Shown: positions 33,058 through 41,063 of the stretch, one piece after another
How the letters are laid out: the number at the start of each line of letters is the position of its first letter
Position numbering within the stretch: the stretch's first letter is position 1
Assembly: GCA_963740605.1 (NCBI GenBank)
Contig: CAVUFC010000002.1
Span: 1 to 64,000 of the forward strand
Source of the DNA: DASSUW01 sp963740605
Lineage (GTDB): Bacteria; Actinomycetota; Thermoleophilia; Solirubrobacterales; Solirubrobacteraceae
DNA length: 64,000 nucleotides
Direction: 5' to 3'
Translations under genes and position numbers: made by a program
Notes under the pieces: model-generated
What the model was told of the DNA's origin: nothing
Database searches by the model: none
Seen by the model: only the letters and a program-made list of their open reading frames with translations

Positions 33058-34830
33058 ATGAGACTGGCTGCGCACTGGCGCGCCATGTTTGCGGTTGCGA
33101 GTGTGCTCGCGCTTGTCGTCGCCGGCTGCGGCGGTGACGACTCGAGCTCGGAGAAGCCCTCGCAGAGCACCAACACAGGGACCCAGGAAGCCAAGAAGGG
33201 CGGCGACCTGACGGTGATGTACGCGGGCGATGTCGACAACATCGACCCGGGCATCACGTATTACCAGTACGGGTTCAACGTCGCCTACGCGACGCAGCGC
33301 CCGCTCTATTCGTTCAAGCCGGACGACGCGATCAACCCGGAGCCGGACCTCGCTGAAGGCCCGCCCGAGATCGCCAAGGACGGAAAGACGCTGACGGTGA
33401 AGATCAAGCCGGGCGTGAAGTTCAGCCCGCCGGTGAACCGCGAGGTCACGTCCGCCGATGTCAAGTACGGACTCGAGCGTGGCTTCCTGAAGACGGTCAA
33501 CGGCCCGTACGTCGGCGCCTACATAAGCGACATCGAGGGCGTGAAGGCGTACCAGGACGGCAAGGCGAAGGAGATCTCCGGCATCACGACGCCGGACGAC
33601 CAGACGATCAAGATCACGCTGTCCCGGCCGCGTGCCGCGATCGTCGCGGGCGCGCTCGCGCTGCCCGCCTCGGCCCCGGTGCCGAAGGACTACGCGCAGA
33701 AGTACGACCAAGCAGCCGGCACGTCCAAGTACGGCAACTACCAGGTGTTCACCGGCCCGTACATGATCCAGAACGACTCGAGCGGCAAGCTGACCGGCTA
33801 CACGCCGGGCAGCCTGATCAAGCTCGTGCGCAACCCGAACTGGGATGCCTCGACGGACTACAAGCCGGCGAACGCCGACTCGATCACGATCAAGGAAGGC
33901 AACGACGCCGACGTCGCGTCGCGCCAGATCCTCGAGGGCGACAACATGATCTCGGGCGACTTCCAGTTGCCCGGCCCGGTCCTCGCCAGGGTGTCGCAGG
34001 GCGACCAGAAGGACCAGCTGGTCCTGACGCCGCCGACGGGGCGGTTCCGCTACATCGCGCTCAACAACACGATCAAGCCGTTCGATGACCCGAACGTCCG
34101 CAAGGCCATCTCCGCCGTGATGGACCGCGACGCCATGCGCAAGGCGTTCGGGGGCCCGCTCGTCGGCAAGATCCCGACGCACTGGATCCCGCCCGGACAG
34201 CCGGGCTTCGACGAGGCCGGCGGCGACGCCGGGCCGGGCGTCGACTTCCTCGCCAAGCCGGAGGGCGACCTCAACCTGGCGATGGAGTACATGAAGAAGG
34301 CCGGCTTCTCGTCGGGCAAGTACGACGGTGGCAAGACCTTCACCGGCGTGTCCGACAACGCGACACAGCAGAAGCGCGTATCCGAGGTCGCGGTGGAGCA
34401 GTTCGCGAAGCTCGGCTTCAAGGTCGACATGAAGTACGTCGTGCGTGACTCCATGTACACGAAGTACTGCCAGGTCCCGCGCGACCAGCCGGCGGTCTGC
34501 CCGAGCGTGGGCTGGCTGAAGGACTTCGCCGACCCCGAGACGCTGCTCGACCCGGTGTTCAACGGAAAGAACATCCTCGACGTGGGGAACTCGAACTTCG
34601 CCCAGTTCGACGACGAGAAGACCAACAGCCTCATGGACAAGGCCGAGGTCATCAACGACCCCACGGAACGCAAGCAGGCGTGGGGCGACGTCGACAAGGC
34701 GATCACCGAGGCGGCGCCGAGCGTCCCGTGGCTGTGGGACACGCAGCCGATGCTGGTGTCGAAGAACGTGGCCCCTGTGGTCAATCAGGCCAACGCCGCG
34801 TTCGACCTCACCTGGACGTCGATCAAGTAG
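33058..34830 (+). CDS. ABC transporter substrate-binding lipoprotein, oligopeptide type (SBP_bac_5)
   Basis: This 590-residue lipoprotein has a signal peptide with lipobox LVVAGC and a Ser/Thr-rich linker, followed by the large family-5 binding domain. FKPDDAINPEPDLAEGPPEIAKDGKTLTVKIKPGVKF is the typical N-terminal segment, split here only for description. ATG 33058 follows GAGGAGGG. It stands alone: no permease or ATPase genes follow, so it must use components encoded elsewhere or in another part of the genome. It lies 123 bp behind the purine operon and may bind a ureide or a peptide. Confidence 0.85.
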   Translation: MRLAAHWRAMFAVASVLALVVAGCGGDDSSSEKPSQSTNTGTQEAKKGGDLTVMYAGDVDNIDPGITYYQYGFNVAYATQRPLYSFKPDDAINPEPDLAEGPPEIAKDGKTLTVKIKPGVKFSPPVNREVTSADVKYGLERGFLKTVNGPYVGAYISDIEGVKAYQDGKAKEISGITTPDDQTIKITLSRPRAAIVAGALALPASAPVPKDYAQKYDQAAGTSKYGNYQVFTGPYMIQNDSSGKLTGYTPGSLIKLVRNPNWDASTDYKPANADSITIKEGNDADVASRQILEGDNMISGDFQLPGPVLARVSQGDQKDQLVLTPPTGRFRYIALNNTIKPFDDPNVRKAISAVMDRDAMRKAFGGPLVGKIPTHWIPPGQPGFDEAGGDAGPGVDFLAKPEGDLNLAMEYMKKAGFSSGKYDGGKTFTGVSDNATQQKRVSEVAVEQFAKLGFKVDMKYVVRDSMYTKYCQVPRDQPAVCPSVGWLKDFADPETLLDPVFNGKNILDVGNSNFAQFDDEKTNSLMDKAEVINDPTERKQAWGDVDKAITEAAPSVPWLWDTQPMLVSKNVAPVVNQANAAFDLTWTSIK

Positions 34831-34836
34831 GTGTGT

Positions 34837-35415
34837 TCACCCCGTCGCCTCGCACGGCCTGCGTGCGAGGCGACGGCGGTACACCTGCATCGACGCATGG
34901 CTCCAGTCGCCGTGCGTCTGCTTCCGCAGGCGCTTGACGCGCTCGCGGTGGAACGGGCTGCTGAGGCTCTCGCTGTGGCCGATGACGTCTTCGATCGGGA
35001 TGTCGTAGCGGCAGCGCAGCCAGGCGGTGAGGCGCAGCGAAGCGCGGAGCCGGCGCCTGTTGTGCAGCACGTCGCCGTCGGTGTTGCCGACGTGCTCGAT
35101 GCCGATCGCGACGTGGTTGAGCCCGACCGTGTGCCGGCAGCGCAGCCGCGGCGGCACGAGCTCGATGATCTGGCCCGTCTCACCGATCACGTAATGCGAG
35201 CAGACGCCGGGGAGCTCGTGCAGCTCGCTGTCCGCCACGTCCGGCTCGAACGTGTTCCAGACCGACTTCCAGGTCGGCGCGACCGCGATGTGCTCGACGA
35301 TCACGCGCGGACGCAGCTTCACGCTCGCGTAGCCGTAGTGCCGCTTGGAGTACGCGCGCATCTCCCGCTTGCGCGTCGCCGGCATGTCGATGTGGTGATG
35401 CTGGATCGGCGGCAT
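34837..35415 (-). CDS. N-acetylmuramoyl-L-alanine amidase-like (Amidase_2/PGRP fold) protein
   Basis: This protein has the amidase_2 pattern VIVEHIAVAPTWKSVW, CSHYVIGETGQIIELVP, NHVAIGIEHVGNTDGD and, near the end, DVIGHSES. It would cleave the bond between peptidoglycan glycan and peptide, or bind peptidoglycan. From ATG 35415 the product has 192 residues without a signal peptide. The frame continues upstream to a CTG at 35451, which gives a hydrophobic leader (LILLAAFLAAAA) and overlaps the stop of the upstream gene as CTGA. This suggests a real CTG start and export. The gene ends in a 15-bp hairpin shared with the opposite gene. Confidence 0.72.
   Translation of the reverse strand: MPPIQHHHIDMPATRKREMRAYSKRHYGYASVKLRPRVIVEHIAVAPTWKSVWNTFEPDVADSELHELPGVCSHYVIGETGQIIELVPPRLRCRHTVGLNHVAIGIEHVGNTDGDVLHNRRRLRASLRLTAWLRCRYDIPIEDVIGHSESLSSPFHRERVKRLRKQTHGDWSHASMQVYRRRLARRPCEATG
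34842..34876. terminator. Strong hairpin between convergent genes
   Basis: A perfect 15-bp stem (34842-34856 and 34862-34876) with loop GCCTG follows the stop of the binding-protein gene by 11 bases. It lies inside the last codons of the amidase gene on the other strand. There is no T-run, so it may act as a bidirectional or factor-assisted terminator, or protect the 3' ends. Confidence 0.55.
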
Positions 35416-35447
35416 CGCCGCCGCGGCGAGGAAGGCGGCGAGGAGGA

Positions 35448-36782
35448 TCAGCGCACCACGATGGTCTGCGACATCGTCACCGGGTGCAGCGAGCAGAAGA
35501 TCCGGTACTCGCCCGGGGCCGTGAGCTTCGTCCGGTAGCTGGCGCCGCGCCTGAGGTAGGCCGAGGCAAAGGCGCGCGGGCCGCCGGCGAGCGTGACGTC
35601 GTGGCGGATCGGGTCACCGAAGTTCCAGCGGACGGTCGCTCCCGCGGGAACCGAGAGGCGGCGCGGCGAGAAGGCGACGTTGCGCACGCCGACCGACGCG
35701 TCGCCGCTGAGGGTCTTCAGCGGACCGGGCAGGTCGCCCATCACCGGCTGGGCCACGCCGTCGGCGTCGAGCGCCGACAGCTGCGGCGTCACGAGCGGCG
35801 GCGCGTCGCGACCGGGGGCGCCGGGGAATGCGAGCCGGTGCTCCTGCACGTCGGTCGGGTTGGCCGGGCATTGTGCGGTGCGGCCGCGGCCGGACGCAAC
35901 GTAGATGTGCATGATCCCCATCACCGCGCTGTGCGGTGCGGAGTCGCTGTAGAGCGAGGTGACCTTGAGGCGGTCGCCCTTGCGGACCGCCCACCCGCGT
36001 TTGGAGGTGACCACGCTCATGCTGCGCGGCGCCGGCTCGTGCAGCACCGGCGACAGGTGGTAGATCGGGTCGTCGGCGACGCCGTAGCGTGCGGTCGACG
36101 ACAGCATCTCGCCGCACCCCGGGCGATTCACGCTCACCCTCAGCGCCCCGCCGTGGGCGTGCGCGCCGGCGGCCACGATCCGGCCGCTCCTGGGCACCGT
36201 CCAGGTCCGCGAGTAGCGGTGCGTCGCGGCCCCGTCTCCCGGCACGCTGTAGATCTTGTTGCGCGCGCAGCTGACACTGATCCAGTAGGGCGTCACCGGC
36301 TTCGTCTGCGGGTTGTCGCTGACGGTGACCGTGTACTGGAGGTACACCCGGTCGTCGCTGTGGCGGTGGTTCATGAACATCCAGCCGACCTTCCAGCGAT
36401 CCGCGCGCTTGACCCGGTACCCGTAGCCGGCCGGGAACGAGATCTCCTGGTCCTCCTCCCCGGTCCCGTAGAAGGTCTCGGTGTGAGCCCTGGCGCAGTC
36501 GCCGTGGCCGGCTCGGCTCTGGTTCGTGAAGAAGACGTGGTGGAGCATCACGCGCTGCTGCGGGATCGGCCTGCCGTTCTTGTCGACCAGGTGCGCGTGC
36601 ATGCGCGTGACGTACCCGTCGAGCTTCGGCGCGCGCGTGTTGTTGGTTCCCGTGCCCGTCTCGTAGCCGCTCAGGCTGACGGGCCCGAAGCGCAGCGTCA
36701 GCGTCCGGCTCTTGGCGGCGGCGGCGCCGGGAAGCGCCCAGCAGAGCGATATCACCAGGGCAAATCCAAGCCCCCTGCGCAT
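35448..36782 (-). CDS. Secreted protein with C-terminal cupredoxin domain
   Basis: This is a 444-residue exported protein. ATG 36782 gives MRRGLGFALVISLCWALPGAAAA as signal peptide (split site after AAA); the frame is open further upstream but without need. The middle part (DGYVTRMHAHLVDKNG, RVMLHHVFFTNQ, several His-rich motifs) resembles SURNod19/copper type II monooxygenase-like domains. The last 90 residues form a plastocyanin-like domain with ligands His in IRHDVTL, then Cys, His and Met in CSLHPVTM. It probably binds copper outside the cell. It is followed by the amidase in an overlapping arrangement, and is divergent from the RTX gene. Confidence 0.7.
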   Translation of the reverse strand: MRRGLGFALVISLCWALPGAAAAKSRTLTLRFGPVSLSGYETGTGTNNTRAPKLDGYVTRMHAHLVDKNGRPIPQQRVMLHHVFFTNQSRAGHGDCARAHTETFYGTGEEDQEISFPAGYGYRVKRADRWKVGWMFMNHRHSDDRVYLQYTVTVSDNPQTKPVTPYWISVSCARNKIYSVPGDGAATHRYSRTWTVPRSGRIVAAGAHAHGGALRVSVNRPGCGEMLSSTARYGVADDPIYHLSPVLHEPAPRSMSVVTSKRGWAVRKGDRLKVTSLYSDSAPHSAVMGIMHIYVASGRGRTAQCPANPTDVQEHRLAFPGAPGRDAPPLVTPQLSALDADGVAQPVMGDLPGPLKTLSGDASVGVRNVAFSPRRLSVPAGATVRWNFGDPIRHDVTLAGGPRAFASAYLRRGASYRTKLTAPGEYRIFCSLHPVTMSQTIVVR

Positions 36783-36892
36783 CCAGTGCACGCCGGGCAC
36801 GCTAGCCGACCGCGCGGCGGGACGCCAGAGGGCGTGCAGATCGAACAGACGTCCATCAAGTCGCCGGTCCACTAAGCCGATCATCAGGCGAC

Positions 36893-39253
36893 ATGCGCTC
36901 GTTGCGTTCCGCACTGATTGCCCTGCTCATCCTGGCCTTTGCGCCGGCTGCCGCCCAGGCCGGCACCGTCGCCGTGTCCGGCGCCACGCTGAGCTTCACG
37001 GCCGGCGACGCGGAGACGAACAACGTCAACGTCTCGCTCTCCGCCGGCACGTACACGGTGGCCGACAGCGGCGCCGCGGTAACGCCCGGCGCGGGCTGCA
37101 GCGCGGCGGGCGCGAACGCCGTCACGTGCCCGGCCGCCGGCGTCACCGCGCTGACGCTCGACGGCCGTGACCTCGCCGACACGATCGCGGTCGGGCCGGG
37201 CACGGCCAACGCGACGATCTCCGGCGGCGAGGGCGACGACACCCTGACGGGCGGCGGCGGCAACGACACGATCAACGGCGGCACCGACGCCGACCGCATC
37301 GACGGCGGCGCCGGCACCGACACCGTGAACGGCGACTCGGGCGACGACACGTTCGTCGCCGGGCTCGGCAACGACGTCTTCAACGGCGGCACGGGCACCG
37401 ATCTCGCGGACTACTCCGCCAGCGGCGCCCCGGTTACCGTGACGATCGACGGCACGGCCAACGACGGCGTGACCGGCGAGACCGACAACATCAAGACCGA
37501 CGTCGAGAACGTCACGGGCGGCAGCGGCAACGATGCCCTCGTGGGCGGCTCCGCGGTCAACGTCCTGGTCGGGGGCCCCGGCTCGGACTCCCTCGACGGC
37601 GACGCCGGCAACGACGTCCTCGACGGCGGCCCGGGCGCGGACGACTTCACGGGCGGCGCCGGCACCGACACCGTCACGTACGCGAGCCGCACGCAGCCGG
37701 TCACCGCGACGATCGACGGCGCGCAGAACGACGGCGAGGCCGGCGAGAACGACGACATCCACACCGACATCGAGACCGTCGTCGGCGGCTCGGGCGCCGA
37801 CACGCTCACCGGCAGCCCGCTGGCCGACACGCTCTCGGGCGGCGGCGGCGCCGACACGCTGCACGGTGATGCCGGTGCCGACACGCTCAACGGCGACGAC
37901 GGCGACGACACGCTCGAGGGCGGCGCCGGCGGCGACATCCAGTTCGGCGGTGCCGGCGTCGACACCGCCGACTACAGCGCCCGTACCGTGGCCGTCACGG
38001 TCACGCTCGACGGCAGCGCGAACGACGGCGAGACCGCCGAGGTCGACAACGTCAAGCCCGACATCGAGCGCGTGATCGGGGGTTCCGGCGACGACACCCT
38101 GACCGGCAACAACAGCATCAACGTCCTCGACGGCCGCGACGGCAACGACACGCTCGCCGCGGGCCGCGGCGCCGGCGATGAGCTGATCGGCGGCAACGGC
38201 ATCGACACGGTCACCTACTCGAGCCGCACCCTCCCTGTGTTCGCCGACCTCGACGGCCTCGCCGACGACGGCGAGACCGGGGAAAACGACCGCATCGACG
38301 CGACGGTCGAGAACCTCACGGGCGGCTCGGCGAACGACCATCTGACCGGCGACGGCGGCACGAACGTGCTGAGCGGCGGGTCCGGCAACGACGTGCTCGA
38401 CGGCGGCCTCGGCGCGGACCTGCTGCTCGGCGGCGCGGGCACCGACACCGCCGACTACTCCCTGCGCACCGCGGCCGTGACCGCCGACCCGGACGGCAAC
38501 GCCGACGACGGCGAGGCGGGCGAGAACGACCTCGTCGAGACCGACGTGGAGAGCCTCGCCGGCGGGAGCGGCAACGACGTGCTCACCGGCGGCCTCGGCA
38601 CGAACGTGCTCAGCGGCGGTGCCGGCAACGACATCCTCGACGGCGCTCAGGGCGACGACGATCTCGACGGCGGCGCCGGCGATGACGACCTGACGGGCGG
38701 GCCGGGCCTCGACATCGTCCGCGGCGGCAACGGCGACGACCGCCTCGATGTCCGCGACGGCTACGCCGACACGGCCCGCTGCGGCGCCGGCGCCGATACG
38801 GCAGTGCTCGACGCGAACATCGACGCCGCGACCGAGTGCGAGACGACGTCCGTCCCGCCGGCCGGTCAGACCGGCCCTGCCGGCCCGACCGGGGCGACCG
38901 GCGCGACGGGTGGGACCGGGGCAACCGGTGCCAAGGGCGCGACCGGCGCGACCGGCGCGACCGGTCCTGCGGGTCGCGACGCCGTCGTCACCTGCAAGCC
39001 GGGCAAGGTCAAGGGCTCGAAGGTCACGGTCACCTGCTCGGTGAAGCTCGCAACCGCCGCCCACGCGAGCGTGCGCGCGGCGTTCAGCCGCGGCGGCAAG
39101 GTCGTCGCGCGCGTGTCCGGCACGCACCGCGGTGGCCAGGTCGCGCTGCGGATGGGCAAGCGTCACCTCAAGCGCGGGCGCTACACGCTCGTGCTCACGT
39201 TCGAGTCGCACGGGCATCGCACCACCGTCAGGCAGCGCGTCCGCGTAGCCTGA
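36893..39253 (+). CDS. Secreted RTX-type calcium-binding protein with collagen-like segment
   Basis: This 786-residue protein starts with a clear signal peptide (residues 1-23, ending AQAG). Residues 100-640 contain many nine-residue calcium-binding repeats of the type GGxGxDxLx, interrupted four or more times by a second repeat unit (DYSxRTxxVTxxxDGxxNDGExGENDxxxTDVE). Residues 658-694 (38864-38974) are a collagen-like Gly-X-Thr/Ala run. The C-terminal domain has two Cys and a Lys/Arg-rich beta pattern. Such proteins are common in Solirubrobacter-like actinobacteria and are probably surface adhesins or matrix proteins. The repetitive DNA here is coding and not a mobile repeat. Confidence 0.88.
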   Translation: MRSLRSALIALLILAFAPAAAQAGTVAVSGATLSFTAGDAETNNVNVSLSAGTYTVADSGAAVTPGAGCSAAGANAVTCPAAGVTALTLDGRDLADTIAVGPGTANATISGGEGDDTLTGGGGNDTINGGTDADRIDGGAGTDTVNGDSGDDTFVAGLGNDVFNGGTGTDLADYSASGAPVTVTIDGTANDGVTGETDNIKTDVENVTGGSGNDALVGGSAVNVLVGGPGSDSLDGDAGNDVLDGGPGADDFTGGAGTDTVTYASRTQPVTATIDGAQNDGEAGENDDIHTDIETVVGGSGADTLTGSPLADTLSGGGGADTLHGDAGADTLNGDDGDDTLEGGAGGDIQFGGAGVDTADYSARTVAVTVTLDGSANDGETAEVDNVKPDIERVIGGSGDDTLTGNNSINVLDGRDGNDTLAAGRGAGDELIGGNGIDTVTYSSRTLPVFADLDGLADDGETGENDRIDATVENLTGGSANDHLTGDGGTNVLSGGSGNDVLDGGLGADLLLGGAGTDTADYSLRTAAVTADPDGNADDGEAGENDLVETDVESLAGGSGNDVLTGGLGTNVLSGGAGNDILDGAQGDDDLDGGAGDDDLTGGPGLDIVRGGNGDDRLDVRDGYADTARCGAGADTAVLDANIDAATECETTSVPPAGQTGPAGPTGATGATGGTGATGAKGATGATGATGPAGRDAVVTCKPGKVKGSKVTVTCSVKLATAAHASVRAAFSRGGKVVARVSGTHRGGQVALRMGKRHLKRGRYTLVLTFESHGHRTTVRQRVRVA

Positions 39254-39257
39254 GCAC

Positions 39258-40253
39258 CTGGTACGCCGGAGCCTGAGCCTCGTCGTCTGCCTGTGGCTCG
39301 CCGCACCCGCGAGCGCGGCGGCGTCGGAGCGATTCTCGGTCCAGCGGCCGTGGGCGTCGCTGCGCAACGCGCCCGGGTCGTTCGCCATCGGGCACGTGTT
39401 CGCGGGCGCGCGTGTTGATGTCATCGCGCGCGAGCGCGGCTGGGTGTACGTGAATGCGGGCGGGCGATGCGGTTGGCTGATGGACCGCGGGCTGCGGGAT
39501 ACGGGTCGATCGGTGGCCGCCGCGTGCCCTGATCCGGATGCGCTCGCGCCCGAGCGGCTGTTCGCGCCGGGCAGCTTCCAGCGCGGCTGCGGGCAGGGCT
39601 GCGTGTACCCGGCGCGAGTGGTGCCGTGCGCCGACCGCACGGTGTACGCCAACTTCGACGGGACGTTCCGCGACCCGATCGGGAGCGAGCGCGTCGGCCG
39701 TGGGACGCGCGGGCCGCGGGCGCCGCGCTACGCGGGCGTGCGGACCGGCTACGGGGGCTTCGGGGTTCGGTACCTGACTCGCGACCGGGCCGCGGCGCTG
39801 ATCAAGAACGCGCGTCGCGGCGGGCCGGTGTGGCGGTTCATCCACGCCGACTGCGTCGAGCGGCTCTCGCTGCTGGTGACGGGTCGGTCGATCGGGGCGT
39901 TCTCCCTGCGGCGCGGCCTGTCGCGGGCGATCCGCGCGTTCGGGCGGCGCTACGTGCGTGTCGGATGCTCGGTCAGCTGGGTGCGGCCGGCGGTGGCGAT
40001 CTCGTTGTGCCGGCGGGTCGCGCTGATCACGCGACAGCCGATCCGCGGGAGCGCGCTCGTGCACACGTGGACGACTGCGGCCGGGCTGCGGCTCGGCGAC
40101 CGCGTGAACCGACTACGGAAGCTGTACCCGAACGCGCGCCGCTTCCACGGCACGTACCGGCTCGAGCGAGGGCTGCGCGCCTTCGTCACGGCCGGCCGCG
40201 TGAGCTCGTTCCGCGTCGGGGGTTTCGCCCCCAGGGCGAAACCCCCAATGTAA
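39258..40253 (+). CDS. Secreted hypothetical protein with N-terminal SH3-like domain, probable CTG start
   Basis: No ATG, GTG or TTG precedes position 39396 in this frame, but the frame is open upstream and encodes a typical signal peptide starting at CTG 39258 (VRRSLSLVVCLWLAAPASAAA). An SH3-like motif follows (WASLRNAPGS, VDVIARERGWVYVNAGGRCGWL). The remainder has several Cys pairs and an R-rich C-terminal domain that I do not recognise. The CTG lies five bases after the stop of the RTX gene, so the two may be co-transcribed. If the start is really GTG 39396, the protein lacks the signal peptide and the front of the SH3 domain, which is less likely. Confidence 0.62.
   Translation: MVRRSLSLVVCLWLAAPASAAASERFSVQRPWASLRNAPGSFAIGHVFAGARVDVIARERGWVYVNAGGRCGWLMDRGLRDTGRSVAAACPDPDALAPERLFAPGSFQRGCGQGCVYPARVVPCADRTVYANFDGTFRDPIGSERVGRGTRGPRAPRYAGVRTGYGGFGVRYLTRDRAAALIKNARRGGPVWRFIHADCVERLSLLVTGRSIGAFSLRRGLSRAIRAFGRRYVRVGCSVSWVRPAVAISLCRRVALITRQPIRGSALVHTWTTAAGLRLGDRVNRLRKLYPNARRFHGTYRLERGLRAFVTAGRVSSFRVGGFAPRAKPPM
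40218..40246. repeat. Perfect 13-bp hairpin at the end of the SH3-like gene
   Basis: Arms 40218-40230 (GGGGGTTTCGCCC) and 40234-40246 enclose a loop of three bases. The hairpin lies in the last codons of the rightward gene and immediately before a second hairpin with a related core (TTTCGCCC and ATCGCCCC), so the two look like one compound element. Confidence 0.6.
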
Positions 40254-40276
40254 ATCGCCCCCTGGGGCGATTTACA
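40249..40276. terminator. Bidirectional hairpin containing both stop codons of convergent genes
   Basis: TGTAAATCGCCCC (40249-40261) is inverted at 40264-40276. The TAA of the rightward gene (40251-40253) and, on the other strand, the TAA of the leftward SDR (40274-40272) are mirror images within the stem. The T/A-rich outer part could serve as the tail in each direction. Confidence 0.6.
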
Positions 40277-41027
40277 CCGTCATGCCGCCGTCGACCGGGA
40301 CGGCGGCGCCGGTGAGGAACCGGCTCTCGTCGCTCGCCAGGAACAGCGCGGCGGCGGCGATCTCCTCCGGCTGCGCGTGACGGCCGAGCGGGATCATCCG
40401 CTCGAAGATCGCCGCCGCCCCGGCCTCGTCCTTCCCCGTCGCCGTGACCTCGATCGTGTGCTGGAACTCGTTGTCGACCGGCCCGGGATGGAGCGAGTTG
40501 ACGCGAATGCCGCGACCGGCGACCTCTTTCGCCGCCGTCCGCATCAGGCCGACGACCGCGTGCTTGGACGTCGCGTAGCCGCAGATCCCCGGGTCGGACG
40601 TGAGGCCGACGACGCTCGAGTTGAGGATCAGGCTGCCGCCGTCACGCATGACCGCGAGCGCGTGACGGGCGAGCCGGAACGTGCCGCCGACGTTGACCGC
40701 CATCACCCGGTCGAACACATCCTCGGGGTACTCGGCGACCGGCGCGATCGACCCGAACATGCCGGCGTTCGCGAACGCGATGTCGAGGCCGCCGAAGCGC
40801 TCCACCGCGACATCGACGGCGGCGCGCACCTGAGCGGAGTCGGTGACGTCGGCGGGATGGGCGGCAGCGGCGTCGCCGAGCTCGGCGGCCACGGCCTGCA
40901 GCCCCGGCTCGTCAATGTCGGTGATCACGACGCGCGCGCCCTCGGCCACGAACAACCTCGCCGTCGCGGCCCCGATGCTGCCCGCTCCACCCGAGATCAC
41001 CGCGACCTTGTCCCGTAGACGCCCCAC
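40272..41027 (-). CDS. SDR family oxidoreductase
   Basis: This short-chain dehydrogenase of 251 residues has SGGAGSIGAATAR, ANAGMFG, NSSVVGLTSD and YATSK with the catalytic Tyr and Lys. GTG 41027 is chosen because GGAGG lies five bases upstream; the TTG four codons earlier would start within that site. It is separate from the catabolic cluster and has no copy of the operator-like site. Substrate unknown. Confidence 0.86.
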   Translation of the reverse strand: MGRLRDKVAVISGGAGSIGAATARLFVAEGARVVITDIDEPGLQAVAAELGDAAAAHPADVTDSAQVRAAVDVAVERFGGLDIAFANAGMFGSIAPVAEYPEDVFDRVMAVNVGGTFRLARHALAVMRDGGSLILNSSVVGLTSDPGICGYATSKHAVVGLMRTAAKEVAGRGIRVNSLHPGPVDNEFQHTIEVTATGKDEAGAAAIFERMIPLGRHAQPEEIAAAALFLASDESRFLTGAAVPVDGGMTV

Positions 41028-41063
41028 GTCCACCTCCAATTGTTTGACCTTTTGGAGGCGAGC

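Noticed and set aside
37200..38800. Periodic DNA repeats that could suggest a tandem-repeat array or CRISPR
   Set aside because: The period corresponds to nine-residue protein repeats in one frame; there are no identical direct repeats with spacers of equal length.
36884..39652. Long open frame on the minus strand opposite the RTX gene
   Set aside because: It results from the regular Gly/Asp codons of the RTX repeats read backwards; no start or domain is found.
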